From the NCBI GenBank assembly GCA_023897205.1, contig JAHWDD010000001.1, forward strand, positions 6,944,001 to 7,008,000: DNA of 64,000 bases, written 5' to 3'. A program made the translations under genes and the position numbers. Each line of letters opens with the position of its first letter. Position 1 is the stretch's first letter. Source of the DNA: Exophiala sp. HKRS030. Taxonomy: Eukaryota; Ascomycota; Eurotiomycetes; Chaetothyriales; Herpotrichiellaceae. The notes beneath the pieces are model-generated. The model searched no databases. It saw only the letters and a list, made by a program, of their open reading frames with translations, and was not told the DNA's origin. This document shows, piece after piece, positions 1 through 9,947 of this stretch.

Positions 1-256
1 GAGGAAGTTAAAGTATCAGGTTGAGCTGGTGTGGTTGTGAGAGCGACGCAGCATTACCATGTTATGACTCTCAAGATCTGGAAGTACAATTTCTTGTTTT
101 ACGTGGACAACTGTACCGATTTGCATATACATCATGAGATTTCCGCTTTGAAACAATCTAGTGCAACTTTTCCGTGGAAAATTATATCAAACAGCCCCTA
201 GCGGCGGTCTTGCACTAGCTTCCTGCTTGGTGCTTCCACTTCTCTCGCATGCTCTC
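1..256. other. Downstream flank, no gene seen
   Basis: I see no supported gene or RNA here. It lies just past the stop codon of the leftmost minus-strand gene and probably holds its 3' untranslated region. Confidence 0.4.
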
Positions 257-1333
257 CTATCGTAATCTCTCCACGACCTTGATAAGATCGCCTGTTACGC
301 CTGCTGCCGTAACGTCACCGCCTGCTCCAGATCCCTGGATCACCAGTGGGCTCTTTGCATATCTTTCTGTGTAAAAGACAATCAGGTTGTCACTGCCTGT
401 GAGACTGGCAATTGGAGTGCCTTTCTCGACAAACTCGAGTCCCACTTTGACATCACCCTTTAGTACATCCACGCTACCGACGTATCGGACAACCTTGCCT
501 TGCTTGACAGCGTCGTCTTTGTATTTCTCCATCTCAACATCGAATTCTGGTAGACGTTGCAGAAACTCGTCACTGGAGCTTGCGCTCTCCAGAGCCTTGG
601 GAATAAGGCTTTGCACGGGGAATGTTTCCGGTCCCTCGACCTTCAAACCGGCTAGCCGTGCTAGAATGGTCAACTTTCGCGCAACGTCCAGGCCATTCAG
701 ATCATCCCGTGGGTCGGGCTCTGTGAATCCAGCTTCTTTGGCTTGTGCCACAATCTCACTCCATTTGGCTTTTCCTGACCCGTCTGCTGGGGCAAAACTG
801 TTGAACAAGAATGACATGGTACCTGAGAAAACACCTGTAATCTTGGTAACCTTGTCGCCTGTTGCGACAAGGTCCTTCAGAGTAGAGATCACGGGTAGCC
901 CAGCACCGACACTCGACTCGTGGTAGACCAGTGCTTTACCGTCTGACTGCTCTACGGCCGAGAAGATATCATTCCAAAGCTGTAGGTTACCTGAAAAGGC
1001 CTTCTTGTTGGGTGTCACAACACTAATGCCGCTGCGGAGGAATGAGGGATAGGCATTTGCAATGTCCTGATTGGAGGTGTTGTCCACGACAATGGCTTTG
1101 CCTGGTGCGGAGGAGAGATATTTTGTCAGGTCGGCGATGGAGAGGAGATTGGCTGAGGATGATTGCAGGTCAGAAACAGAGACAGGGCTATAGTTCTGGT
1201 TGTAGAGTTGTTTCGTGGATCGCGAGAGAAAGACTAGTGTTGGGCGTAGCGATGAAGGAAGGCCGGCGAGCTGAGAAAGGAAGGCACTACCCACGCCGCC
1301 GACACCAATGACGGCCAGGTAGAGGTTCGACAT
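257..1333 (-). CDS. HOM6: Homoserine dehydrogenase
   Basis: Cytosolic NAD(P)-dependent enzyme that reduces aspartate semialdehyde to homoserine, the branch point to threonine, methionine and isoleucine. The chosen start gives 358 residues, close to the usual fungal length of about 360. Seen: an N-terminal dinucleotide-binding glycine motif (GVGGVGS, near residues 9-15), the VTPNKKAF segment, the SGTMSFLFN motif and the family signature EPDPRDDLNGLDVARK. The gene has no intron. The frame stays open upstream to another ATG at 1558, which would add 75 residues rich in Pro and Arg. I prefer 1333 because family homology starts there and the glycine motif then sits in its usual place. The membrane protein at 1708-2793 lies upstream on the same strand. 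Confidence 0.95.
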   Translation of the reverse strand: MSNLYLAVIGVGGVGSAFLSQLAGLPSSLRPTLVFLSRSTKQLYNQNYSPVSVSDLQSSSANLLSIADLTKYLSSAPGKAIVVDNTSNQDIANAYPSFLRSGISVVTPNKKAFSGNLQLWNDIFSAVEQSDGKALVYHESSVGAGLPVISTLKDLVATGDKVTKITGVFSGTMSFLFNSFAPADGSGKAKWSEIVAQAKEAGFTEPDPRDDLNGLDVARKLTILARLAGLKVEGPETFPVQSLIPKALESASSSDEFLQRLPEFDVEMEKYKDDAVKQGKVVRYVGSVDVLKGDVKVGLEFVEKGTPIASLTGSDNLIVFYTERYAKSPLVIQGSGAGGDVTAAGVTGDLIKVVERLR

Positions 1334-1707
1334 GGGAGGTCTGGGTGGAGGTGATGCTGGCGTAGAAGAAAGTGAGGAATGCGGCAAGAAGAGTGCGATC
1401 CAAGAGCAAATAAGTTTCGACTTTTGAAATCCAAATGTGCAGCCGCGGGGTAAAGTGGTGTGGAAGGTGCGATTGACATCGCCATTTGCGGCATATGCAG
1501 GAACGGCAGGCGGCAGGGGGCGGGGAAGCGAAATTCGCCTCCAATTCAGCCTCGCCATCGCAGCCTTGCAACTCTACAAAGTACCTGGGTAATCAACATG
1601 TGCAACACTTACCTTTCTTGCCAACCCCTTGATTTTACAGAGCGATAATGTTCTTGCCAGATCTGCGTGACTGCGTCAACAGCACCCATAATTGTGATGG
1701 TAGAGAC
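1334..1707. other. HOM6 upstream region
   Basis: Probably the promoter and 5' leader of HOM6 plus the 3' leader of the next minus-strand gene. It contains an in-frame upstream extension of HOM6 starting at an ATG at 1558. No independent gene is seen. Confidence 0.4.
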
Positions 1708-2793
1708 CTATGTATTGAAACCAGGCAGTCCAGCTTGTCCTCCAATATCTTCCCAGAACTGAGCAAAATTGGCACGTTTGCCTTTGAGTAAGGATTTCAG
1801 CTCTCGCATGGCCTCTGCTTGCCGGCCTTCAGTGAATCCTCCAGGTCTTGATGTCTCGTATTGTACAATTTCGATCCAGCGATAGAATACATCTTCAGCT
1901 CCCAGGTCACTCAACTTGTTTCTGAACGTCTCAAGCACAGAGTCCGCGGCTATCTCTTGCTCGGTAACCACGGGTCTCTCACGTATCCGCCATAAGAGCC
2001 ACTGTTTCTGGTAGTAAACCAGTGCCAGGTTATCCAGTTCGTCCAGCTTGATCTTTCCAGCTTCCACAAGCTTGTGGGCATCCAGCATGGCTTTAAAGTC
2101 CAGATCCCAGTCTTTGTTGAGTAGGAGATAGCCCGTCTTTGCAAGGAGTGATGTGCGCATGGCTGCTTCCACTTTCACATTGATCGTCAGTTCCTCGTCC
2201 ACCTTCCACGTTTTGATCTTGCTCGGACTGTCTGTCACCAGTAAAGGTTTGTCCCATTTTTTCCCGCTTCTTACGACAATCTCAGTATCTTGAAAGCCTA
2301 GAGTTCTTCGCCATTCAAAAGGGCCCGTAAATCTGTGTGCTTTGCTGCCCAACAGAAACTCCCGCGGCCAACTGCCTAGAACGACAAAAATGAAGTAGTC
2401 CACCATCAGCAGCGTTGTTCGCGAACCCACGATGTTCATCAATTCGCCCGCACTTGTTTGCTTCGTATCGACTTTGTATGAAGTCTCATAACCGAAGACG
2501 GTAATAATTTGATCTAGGTAAACCGGAGCAACATAATATATTCGAAGACACAGTCCGAGTGTAATAATGAGATTCATGAGAACAGGTACAACGAAGACTC
2601 TCTTCTTCAACGTGATAGGCGTCTTATCCAAGTGGAAGAGGTAAAAGTGATTGGTAGGGAGGGTAGAGGTAAGAGGTTGTAAAGCTGCGGGTGCATATTG
2701 AAATGGTTTTGGCGGTCCTGGAGAAGCGTTCGTGGTAGTTGTCGGTTTCGAATTGGTTCTTGGATTTGCCCGCTTCCCAGTCGCGCGAGCCAT
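1708..2793 (-). CDS. Predicted membrane protein of unknown function
   Basis: A 361-residue uninterrupted reading frame. The N-terminal ~45 residues are basic and rich in Thr, Asn and Pro. Two hydrophobic stretches follow: one around VFVVPVLMNLIITLGLCL and one around LLMVDYFIFVVLGSWP. The remaining C-terminal two thirds is charged and soluble-looking, including several Trp/Tyr-rich segments (YYQKQWLLWR, VFYRWIEIVQYE). This suggests a two-pass protein with a large C-terminal domain on the same side as the N-terminus. I do not recognise the family with certainty. The start at 2793 (MARATGKR) is the first plausible ATG; the open frame upstream has only a GTG. Confidence 0.75.
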   Translation of the reverse strand: MARATGKRANPRTNSKPTTTTNASPGPPKPFQYAPAALQPLTSTLPTNHFYLFHLDKTPITLKKRVFVVPVLMNLIITLGLCLRIYYVAPVYLDQIITVFGYETSYKVDTKQTSAGELMNIVGSRTTLLMVDYFIFVVLGSWPREFLLGSKAHRFTGPFEWRRTLGFQDTEIVVRSGKKWDKPLLVTDSPSKIKTWKVDEELTINVKVEAAMRTSLLAKTGYLLLNKDWDLDFKAMLDAHKLVEAGKIKLDELDNLALVYYQKQWLLWRIRERPVVTEQEIAADSVLETFRNKLSDLGAEDVFYRWIEIVQYETSRPGGFTEGRQAEAMRELKSLLKGKRANFAQFWEDIGGQAGLPGFNT

Positions 2794-3097
2794 AGTGGTA
2801 CGTCTCGGACTCGTCTCGGTTCGAGTTGAACGGTTTACGCGCTGGAGTGATTGTAGTGGACTGTTCACGTAGCATTTTCATAATGTTCTAAAGTACGTCG
2901 GGTCTCCTCTGTCTTCTGCCTACGTGCCTACTTGCGTCGAGTCAGCCAAGTCACGTTTTGGGCTCAAAATGACTCGGGCACCTTCCTCATCAAAAAGTCA
3001 CCGTATCTGTCGTATTGTGTATTATCTGAACTTTTTCCCTCACCAGAGCAAACCAGAGAAGATTCACTCTGGGCTCAACAGCGCTCCACGGCTATAG
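2794..3097. other. Intergenic, nothing identified
   Basis: Upstream flank of the membrane-protein gene. Reading frames here are short and without recognisable features. Confidence 0.4.
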
Positions 3098-3536
3098 CTA
3101 CTCAATGTGGTCCTCCCCTGTCTTTACACGATGACGACGAGAGCTGGGGCGAAAACTGCCATCTGGAGACCAGGCTCTTGGCTTTCCCTTTAGCTCAGAA
3201 TCGTCAATGAGGTCGTCTAGCACCTTGCTCAACTTGATCTTCTTGCTCTTACTCTCCTTGCCCTTCTTGTCTGGCTTGTCTGGGGATGGGTTGGACCAGC
3301 TACGACGGCTTAAGACCATCAGAGGTGGACTTTGGAAGAGTCGATTGGCTGCGGTCCGTCTCCACTGTTGTTCCTTTTGCAGAAGCAACATTTGGTGTTT
3401 GAAATTTGAGCGAAGGGACTTCTTCAAGCAGGGCCTCAATAGGAATGGTGCTGGCGTAGGCTTCTATGAACTCTTGGATATAGCGCAAGGCACGCTGCTG
3501 CCCGGCCACGTCCAGGTTCTTCATCACGTCTTTAAG
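3098..3536 (-). pseudogene. 3' part of an unknown conserved-looking gene, cut by the copia element
   Basis: Reading leftward from the retrotransposon border at 3536, the frame begins at LKDVMKNLDVAGQQRALRYI and continues through a helical-looking segment ending near LLEEVPSLKF. It then runs into a stop near 3300. A second frame, overlapping from 3439, carries a lysine-rich tract (KSKKIKLSKVLDDLIDD) and an Arg-rich tail ending at 3098. The two frames can be one gene only with an indel near 3300. This one is not a simple missing base in a G/C run, unlike several other genes here. The gene has lost contact with its 5' end because the element adjoins it. I do not recognise the family. A remnant of the 5' end may lie just right of 8978. 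Confidence 0.5.
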
Positions 3537-3792
3537 TGTTGGCTTGTGCTTACTAATCAACCAATTATTGACCGAACTATCGACTGGCTAGTGCGCATAT
3601 TCGATATATTGACAAGTACTCACCTAGTGCACTCGATTATTAATTTTCTTGCGCATCAGGAGAGATTTTCTCTTGTTCACACTTATTTATATAGAGAAGA
3701 GGAATCCTTATTATTCTATAGACTAGATAGATATTAATTTAATCTATTTATGCGTATTAATAGTTATTTCGTCGACGCTTATAAAGCTAATA
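3537..3792 (+). repeat. 5' LTR of the copia element (256 bp)
   Basis: It starts TGTTGG and ends TAATA, which aligns to TGACA in the other copy. It aligns end to end with 8721-8978 apart from a 2-bp indel near the start. Up to about 3680 this copy keeps CpA/TpG; from about 3684 to the end it carries TpA instead. Confidence 0.9.
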
Positions 3793-6700
3793 GTTATAAG
3801 CCCGGAAAATATCCGATACTAAGTTACTACGCTAAATTACTTAGTATTATTATTCCGATATTCTAATTAGTTAACTTATAATATTATTCGTACTAAAATA
3901 AATCTCGGTTACCGAATTAGGATAGTATACCGACTATATAATTATTATAGTAATAATAATATATCTAACGAGGAAATATCTCCTAATTTAAAGGTTCTAA
4001 AGGTTCTAAGAAGTTCCGATAATTAGCCTTAATAGATTCTATAAGTCTAGTTAGACGCAGTTCGCGAAGATATCTAGGGATATCTAGATCCTTCCCGTAA
4101 GGAAAGGCTTCCCTTAATAAAACCTACTATTCTAACGTTTACGAAATATTAGGAGAAAGCGATATCGTTTAACTAACTAATAGTAGCCTAAAAGGAATTA
4201 TTCCTTATAGATAAAAAGCTCTATAATAGATAAATTAAGGAGTATAATACCGTTAATAAATTAATTAAAAAGATCGGCGAAACGATTATATCGTCGATTT
4301 TATCGAACTTTAAGTTATATTTAAAGAAGGCTACCTTAGTAGCGGAGTAACTTACTTAACTAAAGATTTAAGTCGCTTCCTTATTAGGAGCCTTAAAGAG
4401 TACTATTCTAGCCGAATATTAAGCTCTTAAGGAGTATCTAAAGACTAAGGATATCTTATATTAAATAGACTAATAGGAAGATATAGCTACTTAGGCTTAA
4501 AATAAAGGAATTCTAAAAGCCTTAGGTACTTAACCTATTATAGACTTCCTTAATACTATAAGAGGTATTAATAGAGGCTTCGTAACTAATTACCTTATAT
4601 AGATAGACGATATAGAAATAAAGGATATACTCCTTTAGGTCCTTAATAAGTATCGTAACTTATATAGGTATATACCGACGACGATAGGGAGTAGGATATT
4701 ATACTCCGTATTTAATATCGAATAACGATCCTTAAATAAGGATTAACTACCTTCGTAACCTAGAAAGTATATATATAGAGGAAACTACCCGATAGAGAAG
4801 GATTATTATTTAAATCCTAATCTTAGACTCTTATAGTAGACGGTTAGACCTAATACTAAGAAGAAGGTCTATAATAAGGTCGTTAATAGTCTAAAACTTA
4901 AGAAGAGGTTTAAGGATTTTATCTCCTCTTATAAGAAGAAGGACTTATAAGTTACTATCGCTATAGTAGTAATAATAGAAAGGAATCTCCTTCGATAAGA
5001 AGATATCTTATTAGAATAGATCCTTAATTTAGAATTTAATATTTATATTACTAATAACTTAAGAGGCTTTAATAAGACCTTACTAGGTAATAGGTAAGTA
5101 GTTTAGGCCGGAATAACCTTATATTCTATTAAAGCCTATAGAATAGTAACTATATCGGTTAAAACCGACTTATAAACGAAGATTATATAACTCCTCGACG
5201 TCGCTTATATCCTAGGCTTCCTATCTAACTTAGTATTATTAGCGAGACTTAGCCGTAAAGGTATTTACTAGGATACTCGTAAGAATAAGCTATTTTATTA
5301 TAAGGGAGCCTTATACGACCTTACTCTAAGTAATAGTTATTAGCTTCTATCGACGGACTAAATATACTAAAATTTCGCTATACATAAACCCTCCGAGGTA
5401 GTCCGTAAGTTAATAAGCGAATAGTATCGTATACTAGGCTACCTAAGTAAGGAATCAATCTTATACCTATAGGAGGCATCCGCCGATATAGTACTCGACG
5501 AGAACTCTACTAAAATAACTCCCTATAAACCCTATCGACTATTAAAGATAACTTAATAGATCTCTAGGCTTTTAGAATAGAAGGAACCTACTATAGGTCC
5601 CTTTAAGAGAGTCTCCTTTAACTTAATAGACCTATTAAATAGGTATAATAGACACAATTAGGTTACTTACTTTAAATACTTCGTTATAGGAATAAATTAC
5701 GTATATACGCTTCTAAGGAAGAGCGATAGTCTATAGGCGCTTACCTCTTACCTTAATATCGTTAAAACGAGGTATAATTACTAAGTTATATTTATAAGGC
5801 TCGACGGAGAGACCTTATTAGGAAAAGACTTCAATATCCTTATATAGGATTAAGGATTAACTATAGAAAGGTTATCCCTAAGAACTCCTACGTAAAATAG
5901 GTATATCGAGAGAGCCGGGCGCGTAATTATAACTCTAGTAAGATATATAAGAGTATAGATAAATCTTCTAGCCGACTTATAGCCTAAGATTATTATAATA
6001 GTAGGATATCTCCTTAATAGGATTCTGTACCGATAGGCGTAATAGAAGACCCCTATTAAGATAATATTAGGTAAAAAGCCTACTTATACTTACTTATACT
6101 TAATAGGATATAAGGCTTACTTCCTTAATAAGAATATTATACGCCGCGATAAATTAGAGCCGCGCGTATAGATTAATTACCTTATTAGATATAATTTAAG
6201 GAATATCTATTATATATAGGAACCTAGAAAACATTATATTCTTAGGGTAAGAGATATTACCTTTAATAATAATTCCTTCTATAATCTAAAGTAATTACTA
6301 TTTCTAGAGTTACTTAGAACTATCCCTATTATCGATAATATCGAGGTAATTATAGAGGAAGGAAGACGAAGCCTTAATAATAGCGAAACTACCGACGATA
6401 AGATAGGTAATACTATAGAGGTTATTTAATAATAGTATCTACTATAAACCTAGCCTCGCGCTAGTAATAAGGCTAAGTTATATAATATTAGAATTTTATA
6501 GCCTTATTTAAGTCTTAGTACCGACAAGGCTAAACCTTAGGATATTTAGTCTATAAATATAGCTACTCTACTACTAACTCCTTCTTACGGCACTAATCTT
6601 ACGGCAGCTAATATAGCTATATCGGTTAACCCTAATTAGAATCCCTAATATAGGTTCGGCCCTAGGAGTTATGCGGCCGGTGTATATCCTACTCCGGAGC

Positions 6701-8713
6701 CCGATACGGTAACGGAGAGGTCGATAACGACACCTGAAACCGATATAGAAAGCCGAGAGTCTATACCGATAAGTGTTAAGGAGGATAGACCTCCGTATTA
6801 TATAAGTGCGGACTTCGATAAAGCTAATATTCTTTCTCCTAGCACTCGAAGACGACCAAAACCTCGTCGTTAAGCATTCGCAACAGCACTAGATAATACT
6901 GAGAATAGAGGACTTACGGCCTATCACACAGCATTCGCTACTATGCTTAATAAGGGAGGAAATTCCCATAAACGACACCGAGACTCTATACTATAAGAAC
7001 CTCGCTACTAGTATAAAATGAAGGTTTATCCTTTCGCAAAGGAATAGCTTAAGGTAGTTACTATTAAGATTAAAGAACTTTAAGCAAGAGGAACTTAGGA
7101 AGAGGTTAAATTCTAATATATAACCTCGAAACCTCTACCACTAATGTGGGTGTTTAAGTATAAGTTCGATAATAAAGGATATCTAGAGAAGTTTAAGGCA
7201 AGGCTATATATTAGAGGTAATTTACAGTATATAGAGAGCGATAATTACGCCGTAACCTTAACCGGAGAGACCTTTAGGATCCTCATAAGCCTTATGGCAG
7301 GATATAACTTAGAATTAAAGTAGTCCGACGCTATAAATGCCTTCCTTAATAGTAAACTTAATAAGGAGGTCTATATTAAAGCCCTAGAAGGGCTTAGCGA
7401 CGGTAAGGTCCTTAGGCTCTTAAGAGCCCTATACGGATTAAAGAGATCACTACTCCTATAGCATCGCGAACTTATAGAAGGACTTATTAAATTAGGCCTT
7501 AAGGAGGTTAAAGGAGTTAACTGTATACTATAAAATAACTTTATTATTATCTTCTTCTACGTTAATAATATCCTATTTATCTATTATAGGAATAATAAGG
7601 AAAAGGCTAAAGGCCTTATCCGAGAACTTAGTAAGATCTATAAGCTAAGGTATTTACTAAAAGCCGATTAGTTCCTAGGTATCCGAATCGTTAAAGACCG
7701 ATAGAGAGGTACTCTCTTATTAATCTAGGACTCCTATATTAATAAGATAACCTTAAGGTTTAACCTAGAGGATTACAAACCGGCTAATATACTACTGTCT
7801 CTAGAAAAGCTAGAGCCTAATCCGGAATAGGTAACTCCGGAGGAGATTTATCTCTATTAATAAAAGATTAGATCTATTAACTAGGTTATAATCTAAATAA
7901 GGCCTAATATCTTATTTACGGCCTTATAACTAGTATAATTCTTAAGAAATTTATCGCTAAAGTATACCTTACTTACTAATAGAGTTATTAGGTATCTAAG
8001 TAATACTAAGGACTAAGGAATCGTCTACCGACGAGGCGATAATAAGGTAGAATAACTTAGGATTTACTCTAATACGGTATTTAGTAATAGCTTTAATAGA
8101 AAAAGCTCGTAAGGATTTATCTTCTACCTCTTTAAAGGCCTATTTAGTTAGAAAGTAAACCGATAGTATATAATTATAACGTCGTTAATAGAGACTAAGC
8201 TTCTCGCTCTAATAGAAGTCTTAAAGGAAGCGATATAATAGAAGAGGTTCCTAGAATCTATAGGGAAGAGCCTTCTAATAAGCCCTAAGATCTATAACTA
8301 TATCTATATCTTCTATAATAATTAATAGATAATTCGCTTATTTATAGTACTAAGCTATAAGCTTATAACTCGACTTAAATATATTAATATCTATAGGTAC
8401 TAGATAAGAGAATTAGTTAATAATAGAGTTATTACTTTAGAATAGGTGGCTATAATATTAATAAGCGCTAATAGACTTACTAAACTACTAGGAGAGTAAC
8501 CTTATAATAGGTTTATAAAGTAGTTAAACCTCTAATAAATTATAATAATAACGCTATAATGAGATCGATAGAAAAGGATACTAGAGGTAAGGAAAATACT
8601 TTAATAGTAAATTACGCTCTTTTAGAACTAAAATACTATAAAAAGTCTATATAAACTGACTTTACACTAACGAGAAAAGCTTTATAGGTAACCCTATTAT
8701 TACAGGCTTCCCT

Positions 8714-8720
8714 AGGGGGG
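8714..8720 (+). other. Polypurine tract
   Basis: The purine run AGGGGGG directly precedes the TGTATTAG start of the 3' LTR. This is where a plus-strand primer for retrotransposon replication is expected, and it fixes the left boundary of the 3' LTR. Confidence 0.8.
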
Positions 8721-8978
8721 TGTATTAGCTTATACTTACTAATTAACTAATTATTGACCGAACTATCGACTAGCTAGTACGTATATTCGATATATTAATA
8801 AGTACTTACCTAGTGTACTCGATTATTGATTTTCTTGCGTATTAGGAGAGATTTTCTCTTATTTACACTCATTTATATAGAGAAGAGGAATCCTCATTAT
8901 TCTATAGACCAGATAGACATTAATTTAATCCATTTGTGCGTGTTGACAGTCATTTCGTCGACGCTCACAAAGCTGACA
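8721..8978 (+). repeat. 3' LTR of the copia element (258 bp)
   Basis: It begins TGTATTAG after the polypurine tract and ends GCTGACA. Its left part (to about 8864) carries TpA where the 5' LTR has CpA or TpG. Its right part (from about 8870) keeps CpA/TpG where the 5' LTR has TpA. One site in the left part (ATTGATT here, ATTAATT in the 5' LTR) goes the other way. Confidence 0.9.
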
Positions 8979-9602
8979 ATTTGCTACCCTTCTGGCCTTC
9001 CCGTTGATCGGCCAATCAATAGACCCTGTAGGGCTAGTCTCATTCACACAGTACACTTAAGCGAAGAGACGCTGCCATGATAGGAGAATTTCGAAGGAAA
9101 CTACTTACTCCTAGTAGTGATATAGCATTTCTAAGTTTCGCAAGGACTCCTTGCGGGGTTTCTCGACGGAAAGCAGTACATAGTTTGCTATGAACGTTGC
9201 TGTTGTTACATCCAATATGTGGGGAAATGCCGCTTTACACACTGGTATCTTCCCGCAGCTTCGTAGGAGTGCATGTTACATCCCTAGGCGATGGTGGTGT
9301 GGATATATTGTCTGGGATATTGATAGTCTGCATAAAGGTATACCTACCACCCTTGCTTGTAATTCCCGGTTCCCCGAGAATTTGTCGATATTGTCACGCA
9401 TAAAGGTTGCTAAGCTATTACTGCTGAAGTCAAAGAATGTGGTGCGCGGTCATCGAGTCGTAACAGGACAAGAGTAATGTAGGTTGTGGAGTGAACTTAC
9501 TCACCTATAAATATTGATCAAGTATCCAGTCTTGACAAAAAATAATCTCAATCATTAGTCGCTGCATTTACTCCCTAGGTGTCCATTAAACATACTTGAA
9601 AT
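8979..9602. other. Flank between retrotransposon and secreted-protein gene
   Basis: On the minus strand a short frame starts with ATG at 9078 (MAASLRLS...) and reads toward the element. It could be a remnant 5' exon of the gene fragment at 3098-3536, but no splice junction proves this. On the plus strand the region holds the promoter of the small secreted protein. No other gene is seen. Confidence 0.35.
9506..9513 (+). promoter_or_regulatory. Probable TATA box of the small secreted protein
   Basis: TATAAATA lies about 90 bp before the ATG at 9603, a plausible spacing for a fungal promoter with a short leader. Confidence 0.45.
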
Positions 9603-9947
9603 ATGAAGTTTCTTACTCTTGGTGCAGTCGTTGCCCTTGCAGCCAGTATGGCATCAACAACACCTATTCCTGACAGCTCCCCAGCTTCCGATCTATCGTC
9701 ATCCGCCATGTTAGACAAGAGGGCCTCATGGTCCCTTCGTATATCTTCCAGCACCGGGTGCCCCGGTGGTGACACCACGACTGGTACCCAAAGCGTCTGT
9801 CTCGTTCAGTATGGCGGCAATAGTATTGTGGCTAGCGGCTCATGCACTATCATTACATGGAGCGGGAATAATTGCCAAGGTTCAAGCCGTGTTTACACTC
9901 CTGGCTGCAACAATGTCCCTTTTGCTTCTGTGCAGGTTTCCTGCTAG
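9603..9947 (+). CDS. Small secreted cysteine-rich protein, effector-like
   Basis: A 114-residue protein. Residues 1 to about 20 form a signal peptide (MKFLTLGAVVALAASMAST). A short propeptide follows, ending in LDKR near residue 40, a typical Kex2 processing site. The mature part of about 74 residues is Ser/Gly/Thr-rich and has six cysteines, enough for three disulphides; it ends in VSC. Secretion, small size and even cysteine number fit fungal secreted effectors or surface-active proteins, but no named family is recognised. It sits about 0.6 kb from a RIP-mutated retrotransposon, a common setting for fast-evolving secreted genes. No intron is needed. Confidence 0.8.
   Translation: MKFLTLGAVVALAASMASTTPIPDSSPASDLSSSAMLDKRASWSLRISSSTGCPGGDTTTGTQSVCLVQYGGNSIVASGSCTIITWSGNNCQGSSRVYTPGCNNVPFASVQVSC

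Larger units (their letters stand above)
3537..8978 (+). mobile_element. Ty1/copia LTR retrotransposon, complete but heavily RIP-mutated
   Basis: A 5,442-bp element with two LTRs and copia-order domains readable through many stops. The protease/zinc-knuckle region lies near 4850-5100 (remnant of an 'ILDSG..HxTNN' type motif), the integrase core about 5600-6030, the integrase C-terminal region about 6030-6310, reverse transcriptase about 7130-7720 (WVFKYKFD; LLRALYGLKRS; the catalytic YVDD now reads YVNN near 7558), and RNase H about 8140-8470. A G-rich polypurine tract ends exactly at the 3' LTR. The interior is AT-rich, almost free of CpA and TpG, and full of TAG/TAA created by C-to-T change on both strands. 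The element cannot code for protein. No matching target-site duplication is visible (left flank TTAAG, right flank ATTTG). Confidence 0.93.
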
